NCBI GenBank assembly: GCA_036378535.1
Contig: DASUWH010000072.1
Span: 247,455-311,454 of the forward strand
Reading direction: 5' to 3'
Source of the DNA: Gp1-AA122 sp036378535
GTDB taxonomy: Bacteria; Acidobacteriota; Terriglobia; Terriglobales; Acidobacteriaceae
Length of the DNA: 64,000 bases
The notes beneath the pieces are model-generated. The model had not been told where the DNA came from. It saw nothing but the letters and a program-made list of their open reading frames with translations, and did not search any database. Numbering within the stretch: the first letter of the stretch is position 1; each line of letters opens with the position of its first letter. Positions 51,553-60,183 of this stretch are shown one piece after another. The translations under genes were made by a program, and so were the position numbers.

Positions 51553-51622
51553 GCTAGCTTGCCTTTGCCCGTCAACGCCTTAGCATAGCCCCGATGTCGA
51601 TGCGCCCGTTGCCGACGTTTTC

Positions 51623-51652
51623 TTGACACCCCCTCTGACCCGCCTTTATTCT
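51623..51652 (+). promoter_or_regulatory. Promoter of the yceD-rpmF-plsX-fabD operon
   Basis: TTGACA (51623-51628), 18-bp spacer, TATTCT (51647-51652). It is about 87 nt upstream of the yceD start. Confidence 0.65.
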
Positions 51653-51738
51653 ACTTATTGCTCCCTGGAGACTAGGCGCTTCCAAGCGTGTTTCCGCGGC
51701 CTTCGCGGTATCGATAGGTGGGCGGCGGAGATTTTCCC

Positions 51739-52290
51739 ATGTTCATCGACATTCAGCAGTTGGAATTGCATCCTCTTGATTTTCGGGAGGAAATCCAGCC
51801 GAATGCCCTGGACTTGGGACCGGACGTGCGCCAAAGCTCCGTCGTGACTACCTCCGGGCACGCTGATCTGGTGCAAGAGCATCACGGTAAGCACCAGATT
51901 ATCAAGGACATACGGGTAAAGGGCGATCTCAGCACTCGCTTGCAGATCAGCTGCGCCCGATGTCTGGAGCCGGTTGATCAAGTGGTGGCGCGCAGCTTTG
52001 ACTTGCTATACCGGCCGCAAGGCGTGGACGCGCGCGCCGAAGAGCTGTCGGTCACCGATGTTGAGGCCGAGATCGGATACTATCGGGGAGAGGGGCTGGA
52101 ACTTGAGGACATCTTGCGCGAACAGATCCTCCTGGCCCTGCCGCTGAAGACGATTTGTACCGAGAACTGTAAGGGTTTATGCCCGCACTGCGGCAAGAAC
52201 CTGAATTTTGAGCAGTGCTCCTGTGCCGAACCGGTCGAAGATCCACGCTGGTCGGCGCTAAAAGATATTCGTAAGAAGCTCGAACAGTAA
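51739..52290 (+). CDS. yceD: YceD/DUF177 family protein
   Basis: A 183-residue protein of the DUF177 family, implicated in 23S rRNA accumulation in bacteria and chloroplasts. CARCLEPVDQVV in the middle and the C-terminal zinc-ribbon-like CTENCKGLCPHCGKNLNFEQCSC are typical. ATG 51739 gives MFIDIQQLELHPLDFREEI. It precedes rpmF, the classical arrangement. Confidence 0.9.
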   Translation: MFIDIQQLELHPLDFREEIQPNALDLGPDVRQSSVVTTSGHADLVQEHHGKHQIIKDIRVKGDLSTRLQISCARCLEPVDQVVARSFDLLYRPQGVDARAEELSVTDVEAEIGYYRGEGLELEDILREQILLALPLKTICTENCKGLCPHCGKNLNFEQCSCAEPVEDPRWSALKDIRKKLEQ

Positions 52291-52399
52291 AACAGTCGTT
52301 GCTTGTTGGTCCTTGGCTCCAAAACATTGTTCCAAAGCCCAGACTCGGACTCAGCGAAATAAAGCCAACGACCAACGACGAACGACCAAGGACTAGACG

Positions 52400-52585
52400 A
52401 TGCCCAATCCCAAACGCAGACATTCCAAAGCGCGAACCGGCAGCCGGCGCGCACACGATTCTCTCAAAGGCCATTCACTTTCTGAATGCCCCAACTGCCA
52501 CGAAAAGAAGATGCCGCATCGCGCCTGCCCCAAGTGCGGTTACTATAAGGGACGCGAGGTTCTGGACGTCGAGGAAAGCAGCTAG
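52400..52585 (+). CDS. rpmF: 50S ribosomal protein L32
   Basis: A 61-residue L32 protein: MPNPKRRHSKARTGSRRAHD start and a zinc ribbon, CPNCHEKKMPHRACPKCGYYKGREV, with all four Cys. It lies between yceD and plsX, as in many bacteria. The 109-bp gap from yceD contains no recognisable gene. Confidence 0.97.
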   Translation: MPNPKRRHSKARTGSRRAHDSLKGHSLSECPNCHEKKMPHRACPKCGYYKGREVLDVEESS

Positions 52586-52603
52586 CCAGCCTCCGCCCTC
52601 TTC

Positions 52604-53629
52604 ATGGCAAGCGTCATAGCGCTGGACGCGATGGGTTCGGACCGGGCCCCCAAGCCCGAGGTCGAAGGCGCCATTCAGGCGGCGCGTCACTATGGCGTGC
52701 GCGTCGCTCTTGTCGGCCGCGAGCCCCAGATCAGGGCCGAACTCGATCGTCATCCCAGCGCCGCCAACCTGCCGCTGGAAATCATCCACGCCGACGAAGT
52801 CATCACCATGGACGACAAGGTGGCGCAGGCGGTGCGCGCCAAACGAGACTCCTCGATGCGGGTTGGCTTGCGCCTGGTGCGCGAGGCGGTGGCTTCCGGC
52901 TTCGTGACCGCAGGCAACACCGGCGCCGCCATGGCAACCGCAAAGATGATTCTCGGCGCCCTGCCTGGAGTGGATCGTCCCGCCCTCGCTGCAGTATTTC
53001 CCACCGCCCTGGGAACGGCCGCCATTCTTCTCGATGTCGGAGCCAACGTCGATTGCAAACCGGAAAACCTGGAGCAATTCGCTGTGATGGGCGAAATTTA
53101 CTCGCGCAGCATTTTTGGCCTGTGCCGGCCTCGCGTCGGGTTGCTGTCTATAGGTGAAGAAGAAGGCAAAGGCAACGAGTTGACGCGGGAATCATTTCGT
53201 TTGCTCAAGGCGCTGCCCCTGAACTTCATCGGCAACGTGGAAGGGCGGGATCTGTATAACGGCCAGGTGGATGTCATCGTGGCTGACGGCTTCGTTGGCA
53301 ACGTTGCCCTCAAGACTTCAGAAGGTGTGGCAACGCTGGTCCGCTACGTTCTCAAAGAATCGTTGCGCTCAACCATCACGCGCCAGGTTGGATATTTGCT
53401 CTCGCGCAGCGCTTTTGCGGACTTCAAAAAGCGCCTCGATTATTCCGAGTACGGCGGCGCGCCATTGCTTGGACTGAAGGGCGTTTGCATCATCGGACAT
53501 GGATCTTCCAATGCCAACGCTATTAAGAACGCGATTCGAGTAGCCGCAGAATTTTCCGAACGCAATATCAATGCCAAGATCGAAAGCGAACTAGCGGCCC
53601 TGCGAACCCCCACGACCGTATCGAACTAA
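52604..53629 (+). CDS. plsX: Phosphate acyltransferase PlsX
   Basis: A 341-residue enzyme that converts acyl-ACP to acyl-phosphate for phospholipid synthesis. Conserved parts are IALDAMGSDRAPKPEVEGA, FVTAGNTGAAMATAKMILG, LDVGANVDCKPENLEQFAVMG, LLSIGEEEGKGNELT and GAPLLGLKGVCIIGHGSSNANAIKNAI. It starts 18 nt after rpmF. The next gene is fabD; the fabH usually found between them is missing. Confidence 0.96.
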   Translation: MASVIALDAMGSDRAPKPEVEGAIQAARHYGVRVALVGREPQIRAELDRHPSAANLPLEIIHADEVITMDDKVAQAVRAKRDSSMRVGLRLVREAVASGFVTAGNTGAAMATAKMILGALPGVDRPALAAVFPTALGTAAILLDVGANVDCKPENLEQFAVMGEIYSRSIFGLCRPRVGLLSIGEEEGKGNELTRESFRLLKALPLNFIGNVEGRDLYNGQVDVIVADGFVGNVALKTSEGVATLVRYVLKESLRSTITRQVGYLLSRSAFADFKKRLDYSEYGGAPLLGLKGVCIIGHGSSNANAIKNAIRVAAEFSERNINAKIESELAALRTPTTVSN

Positions 53630-53664
53630 TCTGCATCGAACTGATCTGCCTCAATCAACTGCCC

Positions 53665-53745
53665 TGTCATCCCGAGCGAAGTCGAGGGACCTTGCGTTTC
53701 TTCAGTTTTGTCATCCCGAGCGGAGTCGAGGGACCTTGCGTTTTG
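53665..53745. repeat. Two tandem family A elements between plsX and fabD
   Basis: TGTCATCCCGAGCGAAG...GACCTTGCGTTT at 53665-53700 and TGTCATCCCGAGCGGAG...CCTTGCGTTTT at 53709-53744. They fill the position where fabH would be expected. Confidence 0.88.
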
Positions 53746-53818
53746 CTTCCCCCCGTCCGCGATAAGCTGCACGCCTTCGAGTGCGATAGCGTAGAATCAT
53801 TAATTTCTCAGTCGCTCT

Positions 53819-54769
53819 ATGAATCCAAATTCGATCGCATTTTTGTTCCCCGGGCAAGGTTCGCAAACCGTAGGAATGGGCAAAGAGCTCGCGGAGAAAT
53901 ATCCCGCGGCCCGGCAGACGTTTGAAGAAGCCGACGAGGTGCTCGGTTACAAACTGTCACAGGTCTGTTTTGAAGGTCCCGAAGACAAGCTTCGCCTCAC
54001 CGAAATCACGCAGCCCGCGATCCTGACCGTTTCGGTAGCCGCATTTCGCGTACTGCAAGAGCGAGGCCTGAAGCCGGATTTCGCTGCCGGCCATAGCCTC
54101 GGTGAATACTCCGCGCACGTGGCTGCCGGCACGATCACTTTGGCGGAGGCGGTGAGCACCGTCCGCAATCGCGGCAAGTATATGCAGGAAGCCGTACCCG
54201 TCGGGGTCGGTGGCATGGCTGCCATTCTCGGTATGGAAGCGGAAAAGGTGAATGTCGTCTGCAGCGATGCCGCTCAAGTGGAAGTGTGCGAAGCTGCGAA
54301 TATCAATTCGCCGGAGCAAATCGTCATCTCGGGGCACGCCGGCGCAGTGGAGCGGGCAACCAAGCTAGCGGACGAACGCGGAGCCAAGAAGGCAAAAGTC
54401 CTGCCCGTGAGTGCTCCCTTCCATTGTTCCCTGATGAAGCCCGCGCAAGATCGGCTCGCGGCGGATTTGAACCGTCTTAACCTGAATGCACCGGCTGTTC
54501 CGGTGGTGTGCAACGTTGATGCCAGCATCGTCACCTCTGGAGATCAAGCCCGCGATGCGCTCATCCGGCAGGTGACCGGGGCGGTCAAGTGGAACCACTC
54601 CGTGCGGTTGCTGATCTCAAAGGGCGTGCACACTTTCGTAGAGCTTGGACCGGGAAAGGTCTTGTGGGGACTGATGCGGCAGATCGACCGCACGCCGACC
54701 AGTTTGTATGTGGGAGACGAGTCATCATTGCAAAAGACGCTGGAGCACTTCGCGCAGGTCAAGGCATAG
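53819..54769 (+). CDS. fabD: Malonyl-CoA:ACP transacylase
   Basis: A 316-residue enzyme loading malonyl groups onto acyl carrier protein. Active-site Ser93 in GHSLGEYSA, His202 in SAPFHCSLM, and the early FLFPGQGSQTVGMG are all present. ATG at 53819. fabG and acpP do not follow; the next gene is an amidohydrolase. Confidence 0.96.
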   Translation: MNPNSIAFLFPGQGSQTVGMGKELAEKYPAARQTFEEADEVLGYKLSQVCFEGPEDKLRLTEITQPAILTVSVAAFRVLQERGLKPDFAAGHSLGEYSAHVAAGTITLAEAVSTVRNRGKYMQEAVPVGVGGMAAILGMEAEKVNVVCSDAAQVEVCEAANINSPEQIVISGHAGAVERATKLADERGAKKAKVLPVSAPFHCSLMKPAQDRLAADLNRLNLNAPAVPVVCNVDASIVTSGDQARDALIRQVTGAVKWNHSVRLLISKGVHTFVELGPGKVLWGLMRQIDRTPTSLYVGDESSLQKTLEHFAQVKA

Positions 54770-54794
54770 AACCTTTGTGAGGTGAAAAACGCGT

Positions 54795-54826
54795 TCACCA
54801 CAGAGAACACAATGGGACGCGAAAGA
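54795..54826. repeat. Short dispersed repeat (family E), inverted copy
   Basis: TTCACCACAGAGAACACAAT, then GGGACGCGAAAG; resembles the reverse complement of 29103-29136. It lies just before the RBS of the amidohydrolase gene. Confidence 0.55.
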
Positions 54827-54842
54827 TTCCTGGAGAAAAATA

Positions 54843-56156
54843 TTGCGAAACCAAGGCTTCGCTGTCGTCGTGATTTGTGTTTTTTCGGTATTAGCAAGTT
54901 TCGAAACCGCCCGGGCTCAGAACGCAGCCAAGGGCGAGGTTCTGATCAAAGCTGGGCACTTGTTCGATTCCCACAGCGGGCGCTTGCTCGCCAATCAGGG
55001 CGTCCTGATCGAAGGCAACCGGATCAAGGAAGTCGGGGAGTTCTCCACTGTGCAGGGACACGCCTCTGGAGCGCGCGTCGTCGATCTCTCCTCGGCCACG
55101 GTCCTGCCAGGATTGATTGACGCTCACAATCACGTTCTGGGCAATCCCAAAAATTTGTCGCCTATTGCCGATCTGCGCATGACCTCGGCGCAGGCGGCCT
55201 TGTGGGGCACAAGAAATCTCAAGATATTTCTCGATCATGGCTTCACGGCGCTGCGCGAAGCCTGCGAATCCGATCCCTATTTCGGACAGATTGCCTTGCG
55301 CGACAGCGTTAACCAGGGCCTGGTTACCGGGCCGCGCATGGTTGTTGCCGGATCGTGCATCTCGCTGACGGGTGGGCACGGCGATGCCGATCAACTGGCG
55401 GCTGACCAGTCCTTGCCTCCTCGTCCCAACATCGCCGACACGGTGGACGACGTGGCTCGGGTCGTGCGCCGCGATATCAAGTACGGCGCCGACTGGATCA
55501 AGCTCATGGGCACCGGCGGGGTCATGGATACGTTGAGCGATTTCCGCGTTCAGGAACTCAGCCAGGAACAGATGGCGAAAGCGGTCGAGGTCGCCCACCG
55601 CGCCAACAAGAAAGTCATGGTTCATGCCCATGGCACAGAGGGAATCAAAGCCGCGGTGCGCGCCGGTGTGGATTCGATCGAGCACGGCAGCCTGCTCGAC
55701 GACGAGGGCGCTCAATTGATGGTGCAGAAGGGGACGTGGCTCGTGCCCACCATCGACGTCGAATTACGAACGCTTGAAATGGGAGCGCAGTTCGGCGTGG
55801 AGCCCGTCATGATGGCCAAGGAAGCGCAGGTGGTCAAGCTCAAGCGCGCGGGTTTTGAAAAAGCCCTGCAGCACCACGTCAAGATCGCTTTCGGCGTAGA
55901 TGACGATCCTGACTACCTCGACCGGGAGTTTGAGGCCATGGTGGCGTGGGGCATGAAGCCAAACGAAGCCCTGCAGGCGGCGACCGTGAATGCGTCCCAG
56001 TTGCTGGGATTATCGGATCAGATTGGCAGCCTGGAGCCCGGCAAGTTCGCGGACGTGGTCGCGGTTAGCGGCGATCCCACCGTGGATATCAAAGTTATGA
56101 ACAGCGTGGTCTTTGTTATGAAGGGTGGAGAGGTAATCAAACCGGCGCAGCACTAA
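54843..56156 (+). CDS. Exported amidohydrolase (imidazolonepropionase/prolidase-like)
   Basis: A 437-residue metal-dependent hydrolase. TTG start with GGAG 7 nt upstream gives a signal peptide (GFAVVVICVFSVLASFETARAQ). Metal motif LPGLIDAHNHVL, a Lys-containing DWIKLMGTGGVMD, HAHGTEGIKAAVRAGVDSIEHGS with two His, and FGVDDDPDYLDREFEAM near the catalytic Asp support an amidohydrolase acting on dipeptides or cyclic amides. VNASQLLGLSDQIGSLEPGKFADVVAV is the usual C-terminal strand. Monocistronic. Confidence 0.88.
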   Translation: MRNQGFAVVVICVFSVLASFETARAQNAAKGEVLIKAGHLFDSHSGRLLANQGVLIEGNRIKEVGEFSTVQGHASGARVVDLSSATVLPGLIDAHNHVLGNPKNLSPIADLRMTSAQAALWGTRNLKIFLDHGFTALREACESDPYFGQIALRDSVNQGLVTGPRMVVAGSCISLTGGHGDADQLAADQSLPPRPNIADTVDDVARVVRRDIKYGADWIKLMGTGGVMDTLSDFRVQELSQEQMAKAVEVAHRANKKVMVHAHGTEGIKAAVRAGVDSIEHGSLLDDEGAQLMVQKGTWLVPTIDVELRTLEMGAQFGVEPVMMAKEAQVVKLKRAGFEKALQHHVKIAFGVDDDPDYLDREFEAMVAWGMKPNEALQAATVNASQLLGLSDQIGSLEPGKFADVVAVSGDPTVDIKVMNSVVFVMKGGEVIKPAQH

Positions 56157-56159
56157 CGC

Positions 56160-56193
56160 ATTGTCATCCTGAGCGAAGCGAAGGACATCCTGC
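56160..56193. repeat. Divergent family A element
   Basis: TTGTCATCCTGAGCGAAGCG then AAGGACATCCTGCAACTC; the usual GAGGGACCTTG ending is altered. Directly follows the amidohydrolase stop. Confidence 0.6.
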
Positions 56194-56286
56194 AACTCGA
56201 TACGGGCACAGGTCCGGCAGGGAATTTCGGCCCCAACTCATCTCTTCGCAAATGGGATACTCCAATTAGCTGAAAAGTGGGACATC

Positions 56287-56757
56287 TCACGACCCGCACC
56301 GTAATTCGGTGGGCGAAAACGACATCGATTTGTCGGACTTGTCTACGTACAAATACGGGTGCTCGGCCCGGCCATTCACGGTCACCTGCATGATCACGCC
56401 AGTGCCCTCTTTTGTCCCCAGCGCGCAGTCTACGGAATGGCTTTTGACCAGGCCCCACTCACCCCCCGGACCCCAGTCCCGGTAGAAATCGGAATAGGAA
56501 TAATTCGTGTACTTGTTGGGATGCTGCTTCCAGCTGGGGTCGTGCATCCACACCCCGTAAGCGGCTTCGTAATTCTTCTGACCGAGTTCAGAGAAGAACT
56601 TGTCGACAACGTGCTCCTCCGGCCAGTAACGGAATCGCCAGACCACAACTCCTATCACCAGCACGGCAATGATTATGGTGGAGATGATTTTTCTGCGGCG
56701 GCGTTCACGGGCAAGGTCTGGTTGCTGGGCATCGAGCAGGGTCATGACAATTAGCAT
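56287..56757 (-). CDS. Membrane-anchored hypothetical protein
   Basis: A 156-residue protein with a short basic N-terminus (ARERRRRK), one helix (IISTIIIAVLVIGVVVWRF) and a periplasmic domain rich in Trp and Tyr (EAAYGVWMHDPSWKQHPNKYTNYSYSDFYRDWG). The domain resembles the fold class that supports DUF4878/SnoaL-like small proteins, but I cannot name a family. ATG 56757 has AGG 7 nt upstream; ATG 56745 is an alternative start. Not part of an evident operon. Confidence 0.68.
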   Translation of the reverse strand: MLIVMTLLDAQQPDLARERRRRKIISTIIIAVLVIGVVVWRFRYWPEEHVVDKFFSELGQKNYEAAYGVWMHDPSWKQHPNKYTNYSYSDFYRDWGPGGEWGLVKSHSVDCALGTKEGTGVIMQVTVNGRAEHPYLYVDKSDKSMSFSPTELRCGS

Positions 56758-56766
56758 AAGCGAACC

Positions 56767-56858
56767 TGGGAAAATTTGTAATTTGGTAATTTGTAATTGG
56801 AAAAAGGAGCGGTTCGGGAATTCGGCTTTCTATTACAAATTACGAAATTACAAATTCA
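56767..56858. repeat. AT-rich inverted repeat (family D)
   Basis: AATTTGTAATTTGGTAATTT...ATTGG faces TTACAAATTACGAAATTACA...AATTC across about 40 bases. Related to the element at 39124-39245. It abuts the end of the ABC-2 permease gene. Confidence 0.8.
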
Positions 56859-57968
56859 AAGAGTCCGCTTGAAGAGCGGCACCGCGATGCTCAACGTTAC
56901 CACGGCGAAAATCGTCAGGTAGAGCATGTCGGGCCCGATGGCCACCAGCCCGGCTTCTTTCAGCAGCAGCGACTTGAATCCGTGTACCGCGTAAGTGAAT
57001 GGGTCTCCTTTCGCGATAACGCGCAGCCACAGCGGAAAGGCCTGTATTGGGTAAATTGAACCGCTGGGGAAGAACAGCAGTGTGTTGAGGATGCCGAACA
57101 TGGCTCGGGGAACCAGCGGGTCCTCAATACGCACCATGAGCAGGAACATCATGGTGTTGAAGGCCAGCGAGGTCAGAACGATCATCGCCATCAAGCCGAG
57201 AAGTGTCGGCACATCGAAAATTGTGCTCACCCCCGCGAGCAGCGAGCCAATGAGCGTTATTACAATCCCGGTGAGCACGGCTTTGATGGCCCCAGCCAGG
57301 TTCAGTCCGAACACGAGTTCCGTTTTCGTGATCGGCGTTACCAGATACCCTTCGTGCACTCCGCGCGCCTTGTCATCGATGTAGAGCATGCCGCCGCCGA
57401 TCATGACAGAAACAAACATGGCCAGCGTGATCGAGCCGGGCAACAGGTACTTCATGTACTCAATGTAAGGATAGAGTTCGACAACATCGAGTGCGGTCTT
57501 CTGCAGGATGCGCGGCGACACGTCCGGCTGGTTCAAGGCGTTGGTGAGCTCGGTCATCTCCGACTCGAGCGTTGAGCTCATGAAGTTGTCCGAGTTATCG
57601 ACCACCAGTGCGATACGCGGGTGATTTTCCTCATAGACTCGCCGCGAGTACTGCGGCGGAATAATCACCGCACCCTGGATCTTGCCGTTGCGGACATCTT
57701 CCATGGCCTGCTTATCGTTGTCGTATTCGACGGGAACGAACGTGCGCATATTGGCGCGCACCGCGTCGAAAGCTTCCTTGATCTTCAGCGACTGCGTGCC
57801 GTGATCCTGGTCCACAATGCCCAGCCGGGCATCGCGAATCTTCCCCCCGAAAGCGTTACCGAGAACGATCAGCTGCACGAGTGGGAAAATCATGGACGCC
57901 AGCATCAGCGTGGGCGACCGGAAGAATTTGCGCATTTCGCGCTCGACAATGGCCATCATCCGATTCAT
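56856..57968 (-). CDS. ABC-2 type transporter permease
   Basis: A 370-residue permease of the YbhR/YhhJ class. One N-terminal helix (MLASMIFPLVQLIVLGNAFGG) is followed by a periplasmic region and five C-terminal helices. Conserved EGYLVTPITKTELVFGLNLAGA and GSIYPIQAFPLWLR blocks are characteristic. The start overlaps the ATPase stop by 4 nt, and it is the last gene of the tetR-hlyD-ATPase-permease operon. It probably exports a drug or lipid-like compound. Confidence 0.9.
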   Translation of the reverse strand: MNRMMAIVEREMRKFFRSPTLMLASMIFPLVQLIVLGNAFGGKIRDARLGIVDQDHGTQSLKIKEAFDAVRANMRTFVPVEYDNDKQAMEDVRNGKIQGAVIIPPQYSRRVYEENHPRIALVVDNSDNFMSSTLESEMTELTNALNQPDVSPRILQKTALDVVELYPYIEYMKYLLPGSITLAMFVSVMIGGGMLYIDDKARGVHEGYLVTPITKTELVFGLNLAGAIKAVLTGIVITLIGSLLAGVSTIFDVPTLLGLMAMIVLTSLAFNTMMFLLMVRIEDPLVPRAMFGILNTLLFFPSGSIYPIQAFPLWLRVIAKGDPFTYAVHGFKSLLLKEAGLVAIGPDMLYLTIFAVVTLSIAVPLFKRTL

Positions 57969-59092
57969 GGCTGCAACCCCGGCCGCTGCGGCATCACGAA
58001 TCCGTAGGCCTTCACCAATTCATCGCGCAACTGGCGCCCGGTGTAGTGGACGAAAACGTCGTCCAAGGTCGTGTTCTGAACGGAGAGGGATTTCACCGGG
58101 ATCCCCGCTTGCACCGCAGCTTCTACCAGTTCGGTCGTGGTGCGCGATCCGTCGCTGGTAAGGATCCGGAACATGCCCGCGCCCTCGTGCTGAACGGAAG
58201 TGACCGCCGTGAGGGAGTGCAGCCGCTGCTCCCAATCGGCGGGGGGATGCTCGAATTGCACCTCGATGACATTCGATCCCGGCACGCTTGATTTCAATGC
58301 AGCGGGCGTGTCCAGGGCGACCAACTTCCCGTGGTCGACTATGGCAATGCGGTCGCAGAGGCGGTCAGCCTCGTCCATGTAATGCGTGGTGATCAAAATC
58401 GTAAGCTGGCGTTGACTCTTGATGTTGGTGAGCATCTCCCAGACCGCGACGCGGGAAACCGGGTCGAGGCCCGTGGTCGGTTCGTCGAGGAAAAAAATCC
58501 TGGGATGGTGCACCAGGCCGCGCGCAATCTCCAGTCGCCGCCGCATTCCCCCTGATAACGTCTTGGTTTGAGCCTCGCGCCACTTGGTCAGATCGACCAG
58601 TTCGAGCAGTTCGTCAATCGACCGCTTTCGCTGCTTCGTTGGAACGTCGTACAGCTTGGCGTAAATATTCAGATTTTCTTCGACGGTGAGATCGAGATCG
58701 CTGGTCAGCGCCTGAGGAATGACCCCAATCGCGCGCCGCGCTGCGTCCGGGTCGCGCGCGACATCATGACCGGCAACGCGGGCGTAGCCGGCAGTGATCG
58801 GGATTAGCGTGGTCATCATGCGAATGAGCGTGGATTTGCCCGCGCCGTTCGGGCCCAACAAACCAAAGATTTCTCCATCCGCAACTTGGAACGAAACATC
58901 GTTCACAGCGGTGAAGTCGCCGTACTTTTTCACGATGTGCTCGACCTCAATCGCCGGCAATTCCTGGGGGTGCCCCAGGTCTCCCCGGTTTTGGGAGACC
59001 TGGGCCTGGGGGGTCCCTAGGCCTGGCCTGAGCGTAGTCGAAGAGTCTCCCCGATTTTGCGAGACATGGGTACGATCTCCGTGCAGCATCAT
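57965..59092 (-). CDS. ABC-2 transporter ATPase with repeat-derived N-terminal extension
   Basis: A 375-residue ATPase (DrrA/YbhF class) with Walker A GPNGAGKST, signature LSGGMRRRLEIARGL, Walker B IFFLDEPTTGLD and H-loop TTHYMDEADRL. The ABC fold starts near residue 45 (AIEVEHIVKKYGDF). Residues 1-44 are encoded by palindromic dispersed repeat DNA and read HVSQNRGD twice. The ATG at 59092 overlaps the hlyD stop (ATGA), supporting this start; a TTG near the fold start (GAATTGCCGGCG) is an alternative that would exclude the repeat. Confidence 0.88.
   Translation of the reverse strand: MMLHGDRTHVSQNRGDSSTTLRPGLGTPQAQVSQNRGDLGHPQELPAIEVEHIVKKYGDFTAVNDVSFQVADGEIFGLLGPNGAGKSTLIRMMTTLIPITAGYARVAGHDVARDPDAARRAIGVIPQALTSDLDLTVEENLNIYAKLYDVPTKQRKRSIDELLELVDLTKWREAQTKTLSGGMRRRLEIARGLVHHPRIFFLDEPTTGLDPVSRVAVWEMLTNIKSQRQLTILITTHYMDEADRLCDRIAIVDHGKLVALDTPAALKSSVPGSNVIEVQFEHPPADWEQRLHSLTAVTSVQHEGAGMFRILTSDGSRTTTELVEAAVQAGIPVKSLSVQNTTLDDVFVHYTGRQLRDELVKAYGFVMPQRPGLQP
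58964..59075. repeat. REP-like palindrome (GGGTGCCCCA family) inside a coding region
   Basis: CCCAGGTCTCC (58974-58984), loop, GGAGACCTGGG (58994-59004) is a perfect 11-bp stem. A second partial stem (GTCTCCCCGATTTTGCGAGAC) follows, with GCCTGAGCGTAGTCGAAGAG between them. Related palindromes are at 60963-61063, 63499-63534 and 63672-63700. Confidence 0.85.
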
Positions 59093-60183
59093 TGCTTCAC
59101 CACCGACGCGTTCTCACTGGCGTTCCCTTTCAGTTGCGCCGGCGAGACCAGCACTTCCGCGGTCATCCCCGGCACATAAGCCCCTTTGGGATTGTTAAGG
59201 CGGATTTTCAGGGCAATGGTCTTGATATCCCGCTTGCGGCGGCTCACATCCCGCTGGGTCGCGAAATCGGCTTCGACCGCCTTGAAGAACACTTTTCCGG
59301 AGGTGACCGTTCCCCCCGGCAGTCTGACGCGTAGCGTGTCTCCGAGGCCAATGTGGTCGGCAGAGGTTTCCGGAATATCGGCGCGGACCCAGGTATCGCC
59401 CAGATCGATGATGGTCACGATGGGCGAACCCGGATTCAACACTTCGCCTTCGCGCGCGGCACGAACCGAAACCGTGCCCGTGACCGGAGCATAGATTTTC
59501 GTGTACCCCAACCGCACCTCGGCCTGCTTAAGCTGGGCTTCGGCATTGGCGACTTGCGCCCGCGTAGAGGCGACTGTGCTCAGAGCGGCGCTTGCCTGGT
59601 GAGTGCGGGCAACGGCGGAATCGAGGTCGGCCTGGGCGGCGCTCACTTGCTCCTTCAGCGCCTGCACTGTGGCTTGCTGCGCCTTAAGGTTGGCGTCGGC
59701 CTGCACGCTTTCCTGCTCGGAGGCAACCCCCTGCTTCGCCAGCTCGATCATGCGCCGGCTGTCGCTCTCCACCCGCTGCAGCATGGCTTCGGCCTGGAGT
59801 TCCTGCGCGCGCGCCGATTGCAGACGTGCCTGCGAGTTGACCACGTCGCTGGAGGTCGAGCCTTTCGTTGACCGTTCTGTGTATTGTGTTTCCGATACTT
59901 TTGCCTGCAAGCTCGAAATCATGGCGGCGGCCGCCCGTTCCTCAGCTTCCAGTTCCGACGGATCCAGAACGGCGATCAGGTCCCCAGCCTTCACCTGCGT
60001 GCCTTCATCAACCAGCAATCGCTGAATGCGGCCCTGCACCTGCGGACTGACCACCACCTGGTTCGAGTCCACCGTCCCGATCAGCACCATGTCCTTAGTG
60101 TGATCGGTCGAAATCCAGTAATAGCCAACCGCTATGAGGCCGACAATCGAGAGCACAATCAGGAATTTATTGCGCGGATTCAC
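59089..60183 (-). CDS. HlyD-family membrane-fusion protein (EmrA/YbhG-like)
   Basis: A 364-residue adaptor with an N-terminal anchor (NKFLIVLSIVGLIAVGYYWIS), two lipoyl halves (VVVSPQVQGRIQRLLVDEGTQVKAGDLIAV and IYAPVTGTVSVRAAREGEVLNPG) around a long coiled-coil hairpin rich in Ala, Gln and Glu, and a beta-barrel. Its start lies within the last codons of tetR (17-nt overlap), and its stop overlaps the ATPase start, so tetR-hlyD-ATPase-permease form one operon. Confidence 0.9.
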   Translation of the reverse strand: MNPRNKFLIVLSIVGLIAVGYYWISTDHTKDMVLIGTVDSNQVVVSPQVQGRIQRLLVDEGTQVKAGDLIAVLDPSELEAEERAAAAMISSLQAKVSETQYTERSTKGSTSSDVVNSQARLQSARAQELQAEAMLQRVESDSRRMIELAKQGVASEQESVQADANLKAQQATVQALKEQVSAAQADLDSAVARTHQASAALSTVASTRAQVANAEAQLKQAEVRLGYTKIYAPVTGTVSVRAAREGEVLNPGSPIVTIIDLGDTWVRADIPETSADHIGLGDTLRVRLPGGTVTSGKVFFKAVEADFATQRDVSRRKRDIKTIALKIRLNNPKGAYVPGMTAEVLVSPAQLKGNASENASVVKQ

